Assembly (NCBI GenBank): GCA_002389505.1
Contig: DGPA01000030.1
Location: 1-64,000, forward strand
Length of the DNA: 64,000 nucleotides
Source of the DNA: Halieaceae bacterium UBA4452
GTDB taxonomy: Bacteria; Pseudomonadota; Gammaproteobacteria; Pseudomonadales; Halieaceae
Direction: 5' to 3'
Shown here: piece after piece, positions 1-8,974 of the stretch
Layout: the number at the start of each line of letters is the position of its first letter
Position numbering within the stretch: position 1 is the first letter of the stretch
The notes under the pieces: generated by a model
The model's input: the letters and a program-made list of their open reading frames with translations, nothing else
Told to the model about the DNA's origin: nothing
Databases searched by the model: none
Translations under genes and position numbers: made by a program

Positions 1-102
1 GTCGCCAATTTCTCTCGTTCAGTTGACAGCAACAGTGAGGAAATCTACTCTCGACAGGTCCTTTATTCTTCCTATACTTGACTTAGGTTCAAGAAATGCC
101 AG

Positions 103-1179
103 CTACTGCAACGTCCGGAAAAAATTGATGAGTTTCTGAGCCTCATGTTCAACGGTGTACGATTCACTCACTCTTCGCCTACCATTCTTACCCATTTCCT
201 GCAGCTTTTTTGGATTTGATAACAGCAACTCCATTTTGTCTTTTACCGCATCAAGATCATTGGTCGGCACCACATATCCGTCAATGCCCGGGCGTATAAT
301 TTCTTCCCATGCCCCAGCCTGAGTCGCGAGTACCGCAGCCTCACTGCTCATTGCTTCCAACACCGTTAAGCCAAAGCCTTCATTGTCGCTCAGCGCAGCT
401 ACCATAGACAATGCGCTGAACATGCCAGGTATGCGCTCAAAGGGCAGTTCATTAGTGAAAATAATTCGCTCTCTCAACTGTGCTTGAGCCACTTTATTTT
501 TGAGGTCATCGACAAAACCAGCATTACTTGATGAAATCGAACCCACCACCACGGCGGTATAATCTGGGTATTTGTGCAGTAGCTCAATACAGGCGTCGAC
601 AAACAAATGCACGCCTTTCTGTTTTCTGACTCGCCCTAAAATGCCAATACCGAACCGACCGGGATAATTGAGTGCTTGCCACGCTGTTTGTTTGTCTTCA
701 GCCGGCAAATAATCATTCATTTGCACGCCATGTGGGCACACCATAGCCGGCGGATCAACTAAATACTTGGCGGAAGCGTTGCTAATTGCAATCACTGCGT
801 CCATTTGCCTGGTTAACCAAAGCGTCAATCCAGATCTGAATCGTTGCGCGGCACTGCTGAACACCATTTTTATTTTAGCGCCGAAAATAAATTTCAAGAC
901 CATTGCCTGGATCATTTCGTCAACACGACGAGCATGAAATACGCGATACTTACCATTGCTAAGAGGCTTTCTGCACAGTTTCGCCACTTCCCAAAAACTG
1001 ATCGCTAATGCAGGGTCTGGTAAATGATGCTTGCCCATTATGCGTAAATTAATGAGGTGCTTTTGATGAGCCGTCACTTGCAGCATGGTAGAAGTGACAC
1101 CCGAAAAGTGTGCATTGGAGTTACCCACAATCAATTCGATTTCTTCAGGTTCGACTGTTGGTTGCCGAGTATCGTTCAT
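103..1179 (-). CDS. GT4-family glycosyltransferase
   Basis: A 358-residue GT-B fold glycosyltransferase of family GT4, which transfers a sugar from a nucleotide donor, probably to lipopolysaccharide or another envelope glycan at the cytoplasmic face of the inner membrane. The C-terminal Rossmann half is clear: GILGRVRKQKGVH (about residues 177-190) opens the donor domain, and DNEGFGLTVLEAM (about 265-277) carries the EX7E-type donor-binding segment, followed by GVDGYV-like GIDGYVVP. The N-terminal half is shorter and less conserved, with PHGVQ near 150. There is no signal peptide. It stands alone on the minus strand with no other envelope gene in view, so the acceptor cannot be inferred. No clear Shine-Dalgarno precedes the chosen ATG. 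Family assignment is solid; substrate is unknown. Confidence 0.85.
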   Translation of the reverse strand: MNDTRQPTVEPEEIELIVGNSNAHFSGVTSTMLQVTAHQKHLINLRIMGKHHLPDPALAISFWEVAKLCRKPLSNGKYRVFHARRVDEMIQAMVLKFIFGAKIKMVFSSAAQRFRSGLTLWLTRQMDAVIAISNASAKYLVDPPAMVCPHGVQMNDYLPAEDKQTAWQALNYPGRFGIGILGRVRKQKGVHLFVDACIELLHKYPDYTAVVVGSISSSNAGFVDDLKNKVAQAQLRERIIFTNELPFERIPGMFSALSMVAALSDNEGFGLTVLEAMSSEAAVLATQAGAWEEIIRPGIDGYVVPTNDLDAVKDKMELLLSNPKKLQEMGKNGRRRVSESYTVEHEAQKLINFFRTLQ

Positions 1180-1267
1180 GAACTGTGGCTCATCGGTTGG
1201 TCGCCTTAAGTAAGATAGCCTTTGCTTGACAGCACACTACCTATTTTGCAGTACTAGACATAGAGTC

Positions 1268-1389
1268 TCACCCGGTTAACGCACCGTAACCAAACGCGGT
1301 TCCTGCTGCTAGTCCTGACAAACACTTCATCAACCAAGAGTGTATCACCGTAGCTCTGGCCCTAGTGCTGGCGCATTGGCTTCAGTCAT
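1268..1389 (-). other. Possible frameshifted small membrane-protein remnant
   Basis: In the 279-base gap between the glycosyltransferase and the next gene, the minus strand holds an ATG frame of 14 codons (MTEANAPALGPELR) that stops, while the neighbouring frame continues over about 30 codons to a TGA at 1268, ending in a glycine/alanine-rich hydrophobic stretch (KCLSGLAAGTAFGYGALTG). Joined by one frameshift, these would make a protein of roughly 40 residues with one membrane segment. This is read directly from the sequence; whether it was ever a gene is a guess. Confidence 0.2.
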
Positions 1390-1458
1390 GGTGAGCAAAA
1401 TGGTGGCTAGGACATAGTGTTATCATGCGGTCTCGCTTGGCGATAGTGGGGTAGTAAT

Positions 1459-1797
1459 ATGAATCAACCGACAAGCACACCGGTTCGCTGGGACGTTGTG
1501 ATTCACTCCGGTGCCGGAGTGTGTTGCCTTGTACTCGGAGGGTTGATGTTTATGGACGGCTATTCGTGGGCCCGAGAAGCGTTTTCTGCGATGATGCTTT
1601 TGACCTTTGTTAGCGCCGTAGTCATCAGTATCACCACCCAAAGCTGGGTGACCGGACATTATTTAGCCATGCTCCCGGTGATTGGGGTCGCGTTAGGCTA
1701 TGGCGGCGTCGCGTGGGGTTTTAGCCTTGCCTATGGGCTTATATGGACGGCGTTTATCCATTTTCTGTGGCGTGGCTATCAGCTCAGCAAAACATAG
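1459..1797 (+). CDS. Small multi-spanning membrane protein, unknown function
   Basis: A 112-residue hydrophobic protein with three or four predicted membrane segments (about residues 14-32, 42-60, 68-82 and 86-104) and a short basic tail (WRGYQLSKT). A purine-rich GGGG element lies just upstream of the ATG. I do not recognise a family. It is flanked by a minus-strand glycosyltransferase and a minus-strand operon, so it is its own transcription unit. The hydrophobic pattern and the Shine-Dalgarno element support it being real; an overlapping antisense reading at 1423-1659 is taken as its shadow. Confidence 0.65.
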   Translation: MNQPTSTPVRWDVVIHSGAGVCCLVLGGLMFMDGYSWAREAFSAMMLLTFVSAVVISITTQSWVTGHYLAMLPVIGVALGYGGVAWGFSLAYGLIWTAFIHFLWRGYQLSKT

Positions 1798-1965
1798 TAC
1801 GGGGTTTGCAGGTCGGGGGCCGTTAGCGAACCTTGACCACGTTGAGTGCCTGCCGACCCACTGACAGGACGTCGAGCACAACGGCGCTATAGCAAACAGC
1901 ACCGTGTCGCGATCAGCAACCCGAAGCCTATCCCTTATCAATCCTGACGGTAGTCAGCGCCGGCA

Positions 1966-2895
1966 CTACAGGGTGTGAGATATCGAGATATCTTGGCTCA
2001 CCATCCAGTCATGCATTGCTTTTATGTGGGCGGGACCTATTTCACAGCAGCCACCGACAATACTAGCGCCCATACTCAGCCACTGCTCAACAAATGCTAC
2101 ATAGACGTCAGGGGTAACATCTTCCCGCGCCGTTAACGCGTCCACCGTACCACCTGGAACCAATGCCTCTACGGCGGTAAATCCATTGGCATAACCACCA
2201 AAGCGCAGTTCACTCTGTGACAGCAGCGGCATGGCTTGAGTCATCGCTTCAGGTTTTGAACAGTTCACCAGCACCGCATCTAACGGGTAGCCCTCGGCAA
2301 TGACCATAGCATCGTGCAAGGTCTCTCCCGAACGCAGTCGAGTGCCGTCGTTGTCGTCCAAAGTAAAGGCAACCGCACCGCCAGTGAGCCCCGCATCGGC
2401 CATGGCCTGCATACCCGCTTGTGCTTCAATAATATTGCTCATGGTTTCTAAAATAAAAAAATCTGCATAGGGCTGCTGTAAGGCAATAAGTTCACGATAC
2501 TGTCGATAAGCCTCAGTAAAACTGGGCGCAACGTCCGCCACATAGGAGGCAATCAGCGGTGGTAACGACCCCTGTATGCTGACCTTGTGGCTCATCCCTG
2601 CCTCCGCAATGCCTTTGCCAAGCAGATCATAGGCTTTACCAATATAGGCATCGAGCTTGTTCGATAACCGCTCTTTGCCTAGACGACCCCGGGTTGCAGT
2701 ATAGGTATTCGGGCATAGCACCCGCGCACCGGCCAAACAAAAATCTCGATGGACCCCACTGACGAGGTCGGGCTCCTCCAACATCACCTGCAGTGACCAG
2801 AGTGGATGTGCTGTTTTCCGAGCGCTTCTGCGTATCAGCTCCTGCCCAAGTCCGCCATCGAGTAGGGTGACCGCACGCCCCGTATTCGACGTCAT
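1966..2895 (-). CDS. Homocysteine S-methyltransferase family protein
   Basis: A 309-residue TIM-barrel enzyme of the MmuM/BHMT type, which methylates homocysteine to methionine using a sulfonium donor such as S-methylmethionine, S-adenosylmethionine or a betaine. The N-terminal LLDGGLGQEL (11-20) is the family start. The three zinc-binding cysteines that activate the homocysteine thiol are present: C212 in VNCSKPE and C283-C284 in GGCCEIG. The ATG overlaps the TGA of the upstream hydrolase by four bases (ATGA), so the two are probably translationally coupled. With metY upstream, the operon would make homocysteine by direct sulfhydrylation and then methylate it without MetE or MetH. The methyl donor is not shown by the sequence. 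Confidence 0.9.
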   Translation of the reverse strand: MTSNTGRAVTLLDGGLGQELIRRSARKTAHPLWSLQVMLEEPDLVSGVHRDFCLAGARVLCPNTYTATRGRLGKERLSNKLDAYIGKAYDLLGKGIAEAGMSHKVSIQGSLPPLIASYVADVAPSFTEAYRQYRELIALQQPYADFFILETMSNIIEAQAGMQAMADAGLTGGAVAFTLDDNDGTRLRSGETLHDAMVIAEGYPLDAVLVNCSKPEAMTQAMPLLSQSELRFGGYANGFTAVEALVPGGTVDALTAREDVTPDVYVAFVEQWLSMGASIVGGCCEIGPAHIKAMHDWMVSQDISISHTL

Positions 2896-3695
2896 TGGGC
2901 AGGGTCAATTAAGTGGGCTTTCAGGTGGTCCAAGACGACATTGGGTGCCTCCATCATCAGCGTATGCCCAGCGCCATTGATCAGTACTATTCGGCCACTG
3001 GGCAACGCCGCGAGTAACTGGCGGGTAGCTTTCAGCGGGGTCAGCCGGTCGGCATCACCGTGAATCATTAACGTGGGACAGCTCACCGTCGCAGCGGCGG
3101 CCAAGCCGCGATTATACTGGTTACAGGCGCGCATATCGGTATCGAGCGCATCACTGGCTTCATCTTCATAACGACGCATACTCTCCCCCACCATCCACAT
3201 GCCGGGGTTGGGATTACCACCGAGAAGATTGGCCTTACCAAACCCAAATGAAGTCAGCATAGAATGCGCTGTCGAAGGTTGGTTCGCGGTGGCCTCTAAA
3301 ATAGGTGGTGAAACAGGCATAGGTGCAATACCGCCAATGAGCACCAGTCGATTAATACGATCACCATGCTGTGCCGCCGTCTCCACACTAATAAGACTGC
3401 CCATACTATGACCCACCAGCGCCGTTTCACTAATACCGAGCGTATCCAATACGCTGACAAGCCACTCAGACATTGCTTCAACGCTCAGCAATGGACGGCC
3501 GCCCGATCGTCCGTGCCCTGGCAAATCAACCGATAACACGTTCCAATGCAGTCGCGAAAAATGACGGGCAAATAGCGTCCATACACCATGATCGAAGCCA
3601 GCGCCGTGCACAAAGGTCACGCTGGGTTTATCGGGGTCAGGCGCTTTGTTGTTGGTGTAAATATAGACTTCAGCATCTGCGACCTGCACCCTCAC
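2892..3695 (-). CDS. Alpha/beta hydrolase fold protein
   Basis: A 267-residue single-domain alpha/beta hydrolase. The oxyanion region HGAGFDHG begins at residue 30, the nucleophile elbow GHSMGS has Ser97, the acid is probably in HGDADRLTP (about 212), and the histidine in GAGHTLMM (about 245). There is no signal peptide, so it should act in the cytoplasm. It begins with GTG inside the stop of metY (GTGA) and ends inside the start of the methyltransferase gene (ATGA), so it is locked between two methionine-pathway genes. Possible roles are hydrolysis of an acyl-homoserine or another ester or thioester connected to this pathway; MetX, also an alpha/beta hydrolase fold, is much longer and this is not MetX. 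The precise reaction is unknown. Confidence 0.85.
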   Translation of the reverse strand: MRVQVADAEVYIYTNNKAPDPDKPSVTFVHGAGFDHGVWTLFARHFSRLHWNVLSVDLPGHGRSGGRPLLSVEAMSEWLVSVLDTLGISETALVGHSMGSLISVETAAQHGDRINRLVLIGGIAPMPVSPPILEATANQPSTAHSMLTSFGFGKANLLGGNPNPGMWMVGESMRRYEDEASDALDTDMRACNQYNRGLAAAATVSCPTLMIHGDADRLTPLKATRQLLAALPSGRIVLINGAGHTLMMEAPNVVLDHLKAHLIDPAQ

Positions 3696-5011
3696 GAGGC
3701 ACCCTCCTCAGCGGCTAGGGTTTTTTCGGCCGCGCGCAGAGCGCCTTTTAAATCAGCCAGCAAATCATTGCTGTCCTCAAGGCCAATAGACAGCCTAATG
3801 GATCCCTCACCAATCCCCGCAGCAGCTAGTGCAGCCTCATCCATACGAAAGTGGGTGGTGCTGGCCGGATGAATCACCAGCGATTTAGCGTCGCCGACAT
3901 TGGCGAGGTGCGAGAACAGTGATAGGGCGTTGACAAAAGCAATCCCCGCCTCTCGCCCTCCGCAAATTTCAAAGGTAAATACGGCGCTGGCACCTTTTGG
4001 GAGAAGCTCTTTAGCGAGGCCATGATCGGGGTGACTCGGCAAAATGGGGTGGGAAACACTTTTCACCATAGGATGGTCGCTCAGAAAATCGATGACCGAG
4101 GACGTGTTCTCTATATGGCGCTGCATGCGTACGCCCAAGGTTTCCATACCTTGCAAAATATAAAAAGCACTGGTTGGACTTTGGCACGCACCGAAATCAC
4201 GCAATCCTTCCTTTCGTGCGCGGGCAATAAAAGCCGCTGGGCCAAACTCTTCAGTAAACACTAAATCATGAAAGCCCGAGTAAGGCTCAGTCAGTTGCGG
4301 AAACTTCCCCGAGTCGTCCCAATCGAACCGTCCACCGTCGACCAGTAGACCGCCTATAACAATACCGTGGCCACTTAAAAACTTGGTCGCCGAATGCATA
4401 ATAATATCGGCGCCCAACTCAAAGGGCTTGATCAAATAAGGCGTGGTAAAAGTCGAATCAACCATCAACGGTATCTTGGCCTGATGGGCTATAGCCGCCA
4501 CCTTGGGGATATTGAGAACATCGAGACCAGGATTACCCACGGTTTCACCAAAAATTAACCGAGTATTGGGCTGAATAGCCGACTGCAGTTCGTCAAGGTT
4601 ACGTGCATCCACAAAGGTCGCGGTAATGCCAAATCGGGGCAGCGTATAGGCCAACAGGTTATGGCTTCCGCCGTAAAGCGCGCTGGAGGCGACAATGTGA
4701 GAACCCGCATCCATAATCGTCATGATGGCCAGTTGCAGGGCCGCTTGACCGCTGGCGGTGGCTATAGCCCCAACGCCCCCCTCCAATGCTGAAATGCGCT
4801 CTTCCAGCACCGCTGTCGTCGGATTGCTGAGCCGCGAATAAACATGCCCGGGCCTCTCCATGTTAAACAGGGCCGCAGCATAGTCAGAATCTGGGAAACA
4901 ATAGGCAGCGGTTTGATAAATGGGTGTCGCTCTCGCCCCGGTGGCGGGGTCTGGCTTACCCCCCGCATGGAGAGCGAGAGTATCTAGTTCGGCCGGGGAG
5001 AAGTCTTTCAC
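3692..5011 (-). CDS. metY: O-acetylhomoserine sulfhydrylase (PLP-dependent)
   Basis: A 439-residue Cys/Met-metabolism PLP enzyme that condenses O-acetyl-L-homoserine with sulfide to make L-homocysteine. It has the MetY-type N-terminus TLALHAGGKPDPATGARATP, the YSRLSNPTT segment (about 58-66) and the Schiff-base lysine K210 in HSATKFLSGHG. The length of about 430-440 residues fits MetY rather than the shorter cystathionine gamma-synthases. The GTG start is preceded by AAGGA at good spacing. It is the first gene of a three-gene operon with an alpha/beta hydrolase and a homocysteine methyltransferase. Related homologues can use methanethiol, a relevant marine substrate, but that is not decided here. 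Confidence 0.93.
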   Translation of the reverse strand: MKDFSPAELDTLALHAGGKPDPATGARATPIYQTAAYCFPDSDYAAALFNMERPGHVYSRLSNPTTAVLEERISALEGGVGAIATASGQAALQLAIMTIMDAGSHIVASSALYGGSHNLLAYTLPRFGITATFVDARNLDELQSAIQPNTRLIFGETVGNPGLDVLNIPKVAAIAHQAKIPLMVDSTFTTPYLIKPFELGADIIMHSATKFLSGHGIVIGGLLVDGGRFDWDDSGKFPQLTEPYSGFHDLVFTEEFGPAAFIARARKEGLRDFGACQSPTSAFYILQGMETLGVRMQRHIENTSSVIDFLSDHPMVKSVSHPILPSHPDHGLAKELLPKGASAVFTFEICGGREAGIAFVNALSLFSHLANVGDAKSLVIHPASTTHFRMDEAALAAAGIGEGSIRLSIGLEDSNDLLADLKGALRAAEKTLAAEEGAS

Positions 5012-5092
5012 TCGATAGTTTCCTTGCAGCGTACTGACGTCAACGGATGGATTTTACGCGGGTTTCGGTAGCAATGGCGATGCTGGCGGGGC

Positions 5093-5443
5093 TCAAACGA
5101 CCTCAGCTTTGGGATTGGCTCCCCACTGATTTTCCTCACCGCTGTCTAACAGTAAAAATACCAGCAACACAATGCCGCCCACCACTGGAATGCAACTCAC
5201 TAAGCTCCACCAACCCGAACGATTGGTATCGTGTAAACGGCGGAACAAGACCGCGATGCTGGGAATGAGTAGGCCAAGCATCACCACAATCGTGAAAAGC
5301 GGTATGCCAATGATAGCGTCAATCACCGATCCAACCATTGCTGAAATAAAATAGAACAATGAAAAAAACCAGTACTCAGCGCGACGCGCGCGGCCGCTAA
5401 AATTGGCATAGTTATCTGTAATTGCACTCAGAAAATAGTCCAT
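5093..5443 (-). CDS. DUF805 family inner-membrane protein
   Basis: A 116-residue DUF805 protein (YhaH-like). The family signature is visible: FSGRARRAEYWFFSLF near the N-terminus and FRRLHDTNRSGWW near residue 70, with three hydrophobic segments between and after them. The tail is acidic and polar. DUF805 proteins are small inner-membrane proteins with no established biochemical role. It is monocistronic between metY and the alkyl sulfatase gene, on the same strand as both but about 80 and 120 bases from them. Confidence 0.88.
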   Translation of the reverse strand: MDYFLSAITDNYANFSGRARRAEYWFFSLFYFISAMVGSVIDAIIGIPLFTIVVMLGLLIPSIAVLFRRLHDTNRSGWWSLVSCIPVVGGIVLLVFLLLDSGEENQWGANPKAEVV

Positions 5444-5564
5444 CAGGTTTGGCCTCCCTTTTTAGCCTATCGGGCGCTGGGAAATCACAGCCCTACGCTT
5501 TTTGTATCCCACAATAATATGTCATGCGGGCTCAATGATAACGTAGAACACCATCAATTCCCGT

Positions 5565-7550
5565 TTAGGGCGTCACAATAGCAAACACTTCATCCGCGGG
5601 ATCTAACAGTGAGAAAAATCGCAGCAGGTCGATGCTAGATCCCTCAACCGATACGTCCTCTGAAAACAGCGTCTCTCGAAGCCCTGCCTTGCCAACAATT
5701 AGCCGTATGAACAAATCATGGCTGATGCGAAGGGTGGCGTTGGGGTCATCCGCAAGAGTCCCCGATCGGCTGTGCAGCACCGCATTGTAGAGCTCAAGGG
5801 TATAGTCCTGAGCGACGTCAGTGAATATGACGTTAAAGGTGAGCACTTCGCCATCGGCTCTGCCGCCATTCACCAGAGTGGCAACGACCCGCATAAATTC
5901 CTCAATAGGGACCGCGCGCAGTAACTGCTCCGCGTTGGCAAATCCTATACCTCGCTTCGGCGCTCCCTGACGCAACTCGAGGGCCGCGGTTAAATAAACA
6001 TCGCGCCAGGGGCCGGACTCCGCCTGATAACCGAGCTGATCATAACTCTGTGCCAACAGCGTTTTCGCGGCTAGGTGATCTGGCTCAGCGAACACTACAT
6101 GATTGAGTAACTCGGCTACCCAGCGATAATCGCCCTCATCGTAAGCTTCCTGAGCAAGCATCACCACCGCATCTGCACCCCCCATGGCCGTTACGTAACG
6201 CGGCGCAGATTGAACCGCAGGCAAGGGATCAAGGTGCGCAGGGTTGCCGTCATACCACCCAAAATAGCGCTGATACACTGCTTTGGCATTGTGTTTTAGG
6301 GTACCGTAATAGCCGCGATTTGAAGCGCTAGTGCGCAGTGTTTCAGGAAACTCAAGCGCCTCGGCTATTTCTGCGGGCGACTGACCTAAGGAGGCCAAGC
6401 GCAGGGTTTGGTCGTGGATGTAACGGTAACTGTCGCGCTGCTTTTCAAGAAAATCAATCACCTTTGCATTGCCCCACAGCGGCCAGTGATGGCTGCCAAA
6501 ATAGACGTCTGCGCTGCCAAACAGGGTTAACGCGTCATCAATATGCTGACTCCAGCTCAGTGCATCGCGCACTTTCGCTCCGCGTAGCGTATAAAGATTA
6601 TGCAGCGTTCGTGACACCAGCTCTGCGCCACAAAATGCCTTTTTTTCCGGCAAGTAAAATGTCAGCTCCGCTGGCGCCTCAGAGTTTTCAGCGTTCTGGA
6701 AAATGAACGCCACGCCATCAATCTGCAGCTGTTCCCCCGTGTTGGCAATAATTCGAGTGGGCGTTGCGATGCCCGCACTACCCTGTGCGGGCGATTTTCC
6801 CAATCCGGAGTCAACGTGTCCTCTGGGAGATCGCTCAAGTTGGTTACCAAACATGTACATTGAACGTCGACCCATGGTGCGACCCGCAAGCATATTTTCA
6901 CGGGTGGCCTCTGCCATAAACCCGACAGGTGCAATAATCTCTGTACTACCGTCTGACTCAAGCACCGCCGTTACACCACCGAAATGGTCAATATGCGAAT
7001 GGGTCAAAATAACGGCGCTGACTGGCTTGGCCTCCACATGCTCAAAAGCAAAGGCCAAAGCGGCAGCAGCCGTTTCTCGTGTGGTCAGGGGGTCCACCAC
7101 AATCCAGCCCCGCTGACCTTCAATAAGCGTCATATTGGCAAGATCAAAACCACGGATTTGGTACACGCCCTCCGTGACCTCAAAGAGTCCGGTGAGATTG
7201 TTCAATTGCGCCTGACGCCATAGGCTGGGGTTAACACTGGCCGGGGCAGGCCCGGTAATAAAATCGTAGGTCGGCCGATCCCAAACGACCGATCCATCAC
7301 TCATGGTAATGACTAAAGACTGCGGTTCAGCTATGAGTCCACGACGGGCATCTTCGGCATCCTCCGGGTCCAGCAAAAAGCTGTCATCGGCAAGCCGATT
7401 ATTAAGCGCTGCAGTAAAACTTGTCGGCGCGGAATTGCCTTGATTACCCGGCGCTGAGCTTTCAGGCGTAGGACTCTTCGTACAGGACAGCAACAGACCG
7501 GCGAGCAATAGCACAGCCATTTTTTCACCGGGAATAGCGAATCGCATCAT
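5565..7550 (-). CDS. SdsA/YjcS-type alkyl sulfatase, predicted lipoprotein
   Basis: A 661-residue metallo-beta-lactamase-fold alkyl sulfatase, which hydrolyses alkyl sulfate esters (SDS-like surfactants, natural sulfated lipids) to alcohol and sulfate. The zinc motif HSHIDH occupies residues 184-189 in an ILTHSHIDHFGG context, followed by the alkylsulfatase dimerisation domain and a C-terminal SCP2-like domain (about 540-661) that holds the alkyl chain. The N-terminus is a lipoprotein signal with lipobox LLSC, lipid-bearing Cys23, so it is probably tethered to a membrane facing the periplasm or outside. It is divergent from the plus-strand OYE gene, sharing a 104-base promoter region. Related YjcS proteins can be broad; the family call is firm, the substrate inferred. 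Confidence 0.9.
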   Translation of the reverse strand: MMRFAIPGEKMAVLLLAGLLLSCTKSPTPESSAPGNQGNSAPTSFTAALNNRLADDSFLLDPEDAEDARRGLIAEPQSLVITMSDGSVVWDRPTYDFITGPAPASVNPSLWRQAQLNNLTGLFEVTEGVYQIRGFDLANMTLIEGQRGWIVVDPLTTRETAAAALAFAFEHVEAKPVSAVILTHSHIDHFGGVTAVLESDGSTEIIAPVGFMAEATRENMLAGRTMGRRSMYMFGNQLERSPRGHVDSGLGKSPAQGSAGIATPTRIIANTGEQLQIDGVAFIFQNAENSEAPAELTFYLPEKKAFCGAELVSRTLHNLYTLRGAKVRDALSWSQHIDDALTLFGSADVYFGSHHWPLWGNAKVIDFLEKQRDSYRYIHDQTLRLASLGQSPAEIAEALEFPETLRTSASNRGYYGTLKHNAKAVYQRYFGWYDGNPAHLDPLPAVQSAPRYVTAMGGADAVVMLAQEAYDEGDYRWVAELLNHVVFAEPDHLAAKTLLAQSYDQLGYQAESGPWRDVYLTAALELRQGAPKRGIGFANAEQLLRAVPIEEFMRVVATLVNGGRADGEVLTFNVIFTDVAQDYTLELYNAVLHSRSGTLADDPNATLRISHDLFIRLIVGKAGLRETLFSEDVSVEGSSIDLLRFFSLLDPADEVFAIVTP

Positions 7551-7654
7551 AGGGAACCGGTCCTTTTTAGCGGTTGATCGCCGCAGGCATCATTGGGAAT
7601 TACGCTTTTAACGTGGTAAAACGCCCCTCCATGATAACGTAAAGGCCAAACACT

Positions 7655-8941
7655 ATGCTTGCAGACCCACTGACCCTCCCCTGCGGCGCGCAACTCAAAA
7701 ACCGCATCTGCAAGGCGGCGATGACTGAAGGCCTCGCGACGGCTCAAGGTGTACCCACACCAGCACTGCACCGTCTATACGGCGCCTGGAGTGATGGTGG
7801 TGCAGGCTTGTTGTTATCAGGAAACGTTCAAATAGACGCCGATCATTTGGAGCGACCAGGAAACGTCGTTATTGACCGGGAACCGGACGAAGCCATGCGC
7901 GCAGCCTGCACCCAGTGGACCCAGGCTGGAACCCGCAACGGCAACCACTTTTGGGCGCAGATCAGTCATGCGGGACGGCAAACGCAAAAAATGGTGAACC
8001 CACATCCCAAAGCACCCTCGGCGGTGAAGCTTGGCTTGCCGGGAGGCCAATTTGGTGAGCCTGTGGCAATGACCGAGGACGATATTGCCGCGGTGATCGA
8101 CGGGTTTGATCGCTGTATTGGACTGTGTAAGGAGGTCGGCTTCACCGGCGTGCAAATCCATGCGGCGCACGGTTACCTACTGTCGCAGTTCTTGAGTCCT
8201 CGAAGTAACCAGCGTACCGATCAGTGGGGCGGCAGCTTAGAAAATCGAGCGCGCTTACTGCTGAGCATAGTGGCGCGTGCGCGTAAAACCGTGGGGCCTA
8301 ACTTCCCCATTTCGGTCAAACTCAATAGCGCCGACTTCCAACGGGGCGGCTTCGAGTTCACCGACAGCCTGCAAGTAGCCCAATGGTTAGAAGCCGCTTC
8401 AGTCGATTTACTGGAAATTTCAGGTGGGACCTATGAACAGCCTAAGCTACTCAATTTAGAGGGCTTGGAACCCGTTGCAGAACAAGCTGTGGCCGAATCA
8501 ACCCGCGCGCGGGAAGCCTATTTTGTCGATTTCGCCCAAGCCATGCACCAGCAGGTCACTATGCCACTGATGGTTACGGGTGGTTTACGCCAGAAAGCCG
8601 CTATGACCGAGGCGCTAAGCTCTGGTAGCGCCGATGTCATAGGCATTGGCCGCCCCATGTGTGTCATGACCGACGCACCCACACAGCTTCTCAACGGCCT
8701 TGAGGAATTACCGCGCTACGAAAATCAAATCTCCCTATTACCAACGTGGCTGAAATGGTTAGAGCGCATAGATCTGGTTCGCACGACAGCCGCTTTTGCG
8801 ACTCAGTACTGGTTCTATGAGCAAATTACGCTGATTGGACGTACCGGCTCACCCAGTCAAACCCTGAGTGTCTTTAGCGCGACCAAACAACAAATGCGGG
8901 AAGCGAGTATGCTGGTGAGCGCAGCAAAAGCCCTGCGCTAA
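7655..8941 (+). CDS. NADH:flavin oxidoreductase, Old Yellow Enzyme family
   Basis: A 428-residue FMN-dependent TIM-barrel reductase of the OYE superfamily, which reduces activated C=C bonds with NAD(P)H. Substrate-binding histidines H169 and H172 lie in VQIHAAHGYLLSQF, followed by the FMN/family signature DQWGGSLENRARL. It is about 60 residues longer than classic OYEs; the extra C-terminal tail (from about 365) is hydrophobic/aromatic and contains no 4Fe-4S cysteine cluster, so it is not a 2,4-dienoyl-CoA reductase type. It is followed 33 bases downstream by a MOSC-domain gene, then a P450, on the same strand; the three could serve one oxidative/reductive pathway, which is inference. Confidence 0.88.
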   Translation: MLADPLTLPCGAQLKNRICKAAMTEGLATAQGVPTPALHRLYGAWSDGGAGLLLSGNVQIDADHLERPGNVVIDREPDEAMRAACTQWTQAGTRNGNHFWAQISHAGRQTQKMVNPHPKAPSAVKLGLPGGQFGEPVAMTEDDIAAVIDGFDRCIGLCKEVGFTGVQIHAAHGYLLSQFLSPRSNQRTDQWGGSLENRARLLLSIVARARKTVGPNFPISVKLNSADFQRGGFEFTDSLQVAQWLEAASVDLLEISGGTYEQPKLLNLEGLEPVAEQAVAESTRAREAYFVDFAQAMHQQVTMPLMVTGGLRQKAAMTEALSSGSADVIGIGRPMCVMTDAPTQLLNGLEELPRYENQISLLPTWLKWLERIDLVRTTAAFATQYWFYEQITLIGRTGSPSQTLSVFSATKQQMREASMLVSAAKALR

Positions 8942-8974
8942 TTCCTCCAGCCACATCAATAGAGGGGTACAACC

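Noticed and set aside
1226..1254. Sigma-70 promoter with TTGACA upstream of the small membrane protein gene
   Set aside because: The -35 is perfect but the -10 position reads cagtac, and it is more than 200 bases from the ATG.
4022..4264. 80-codon plus-strand frame
   Set aside because: Antisense to metY, whose motifs are unambiguous.
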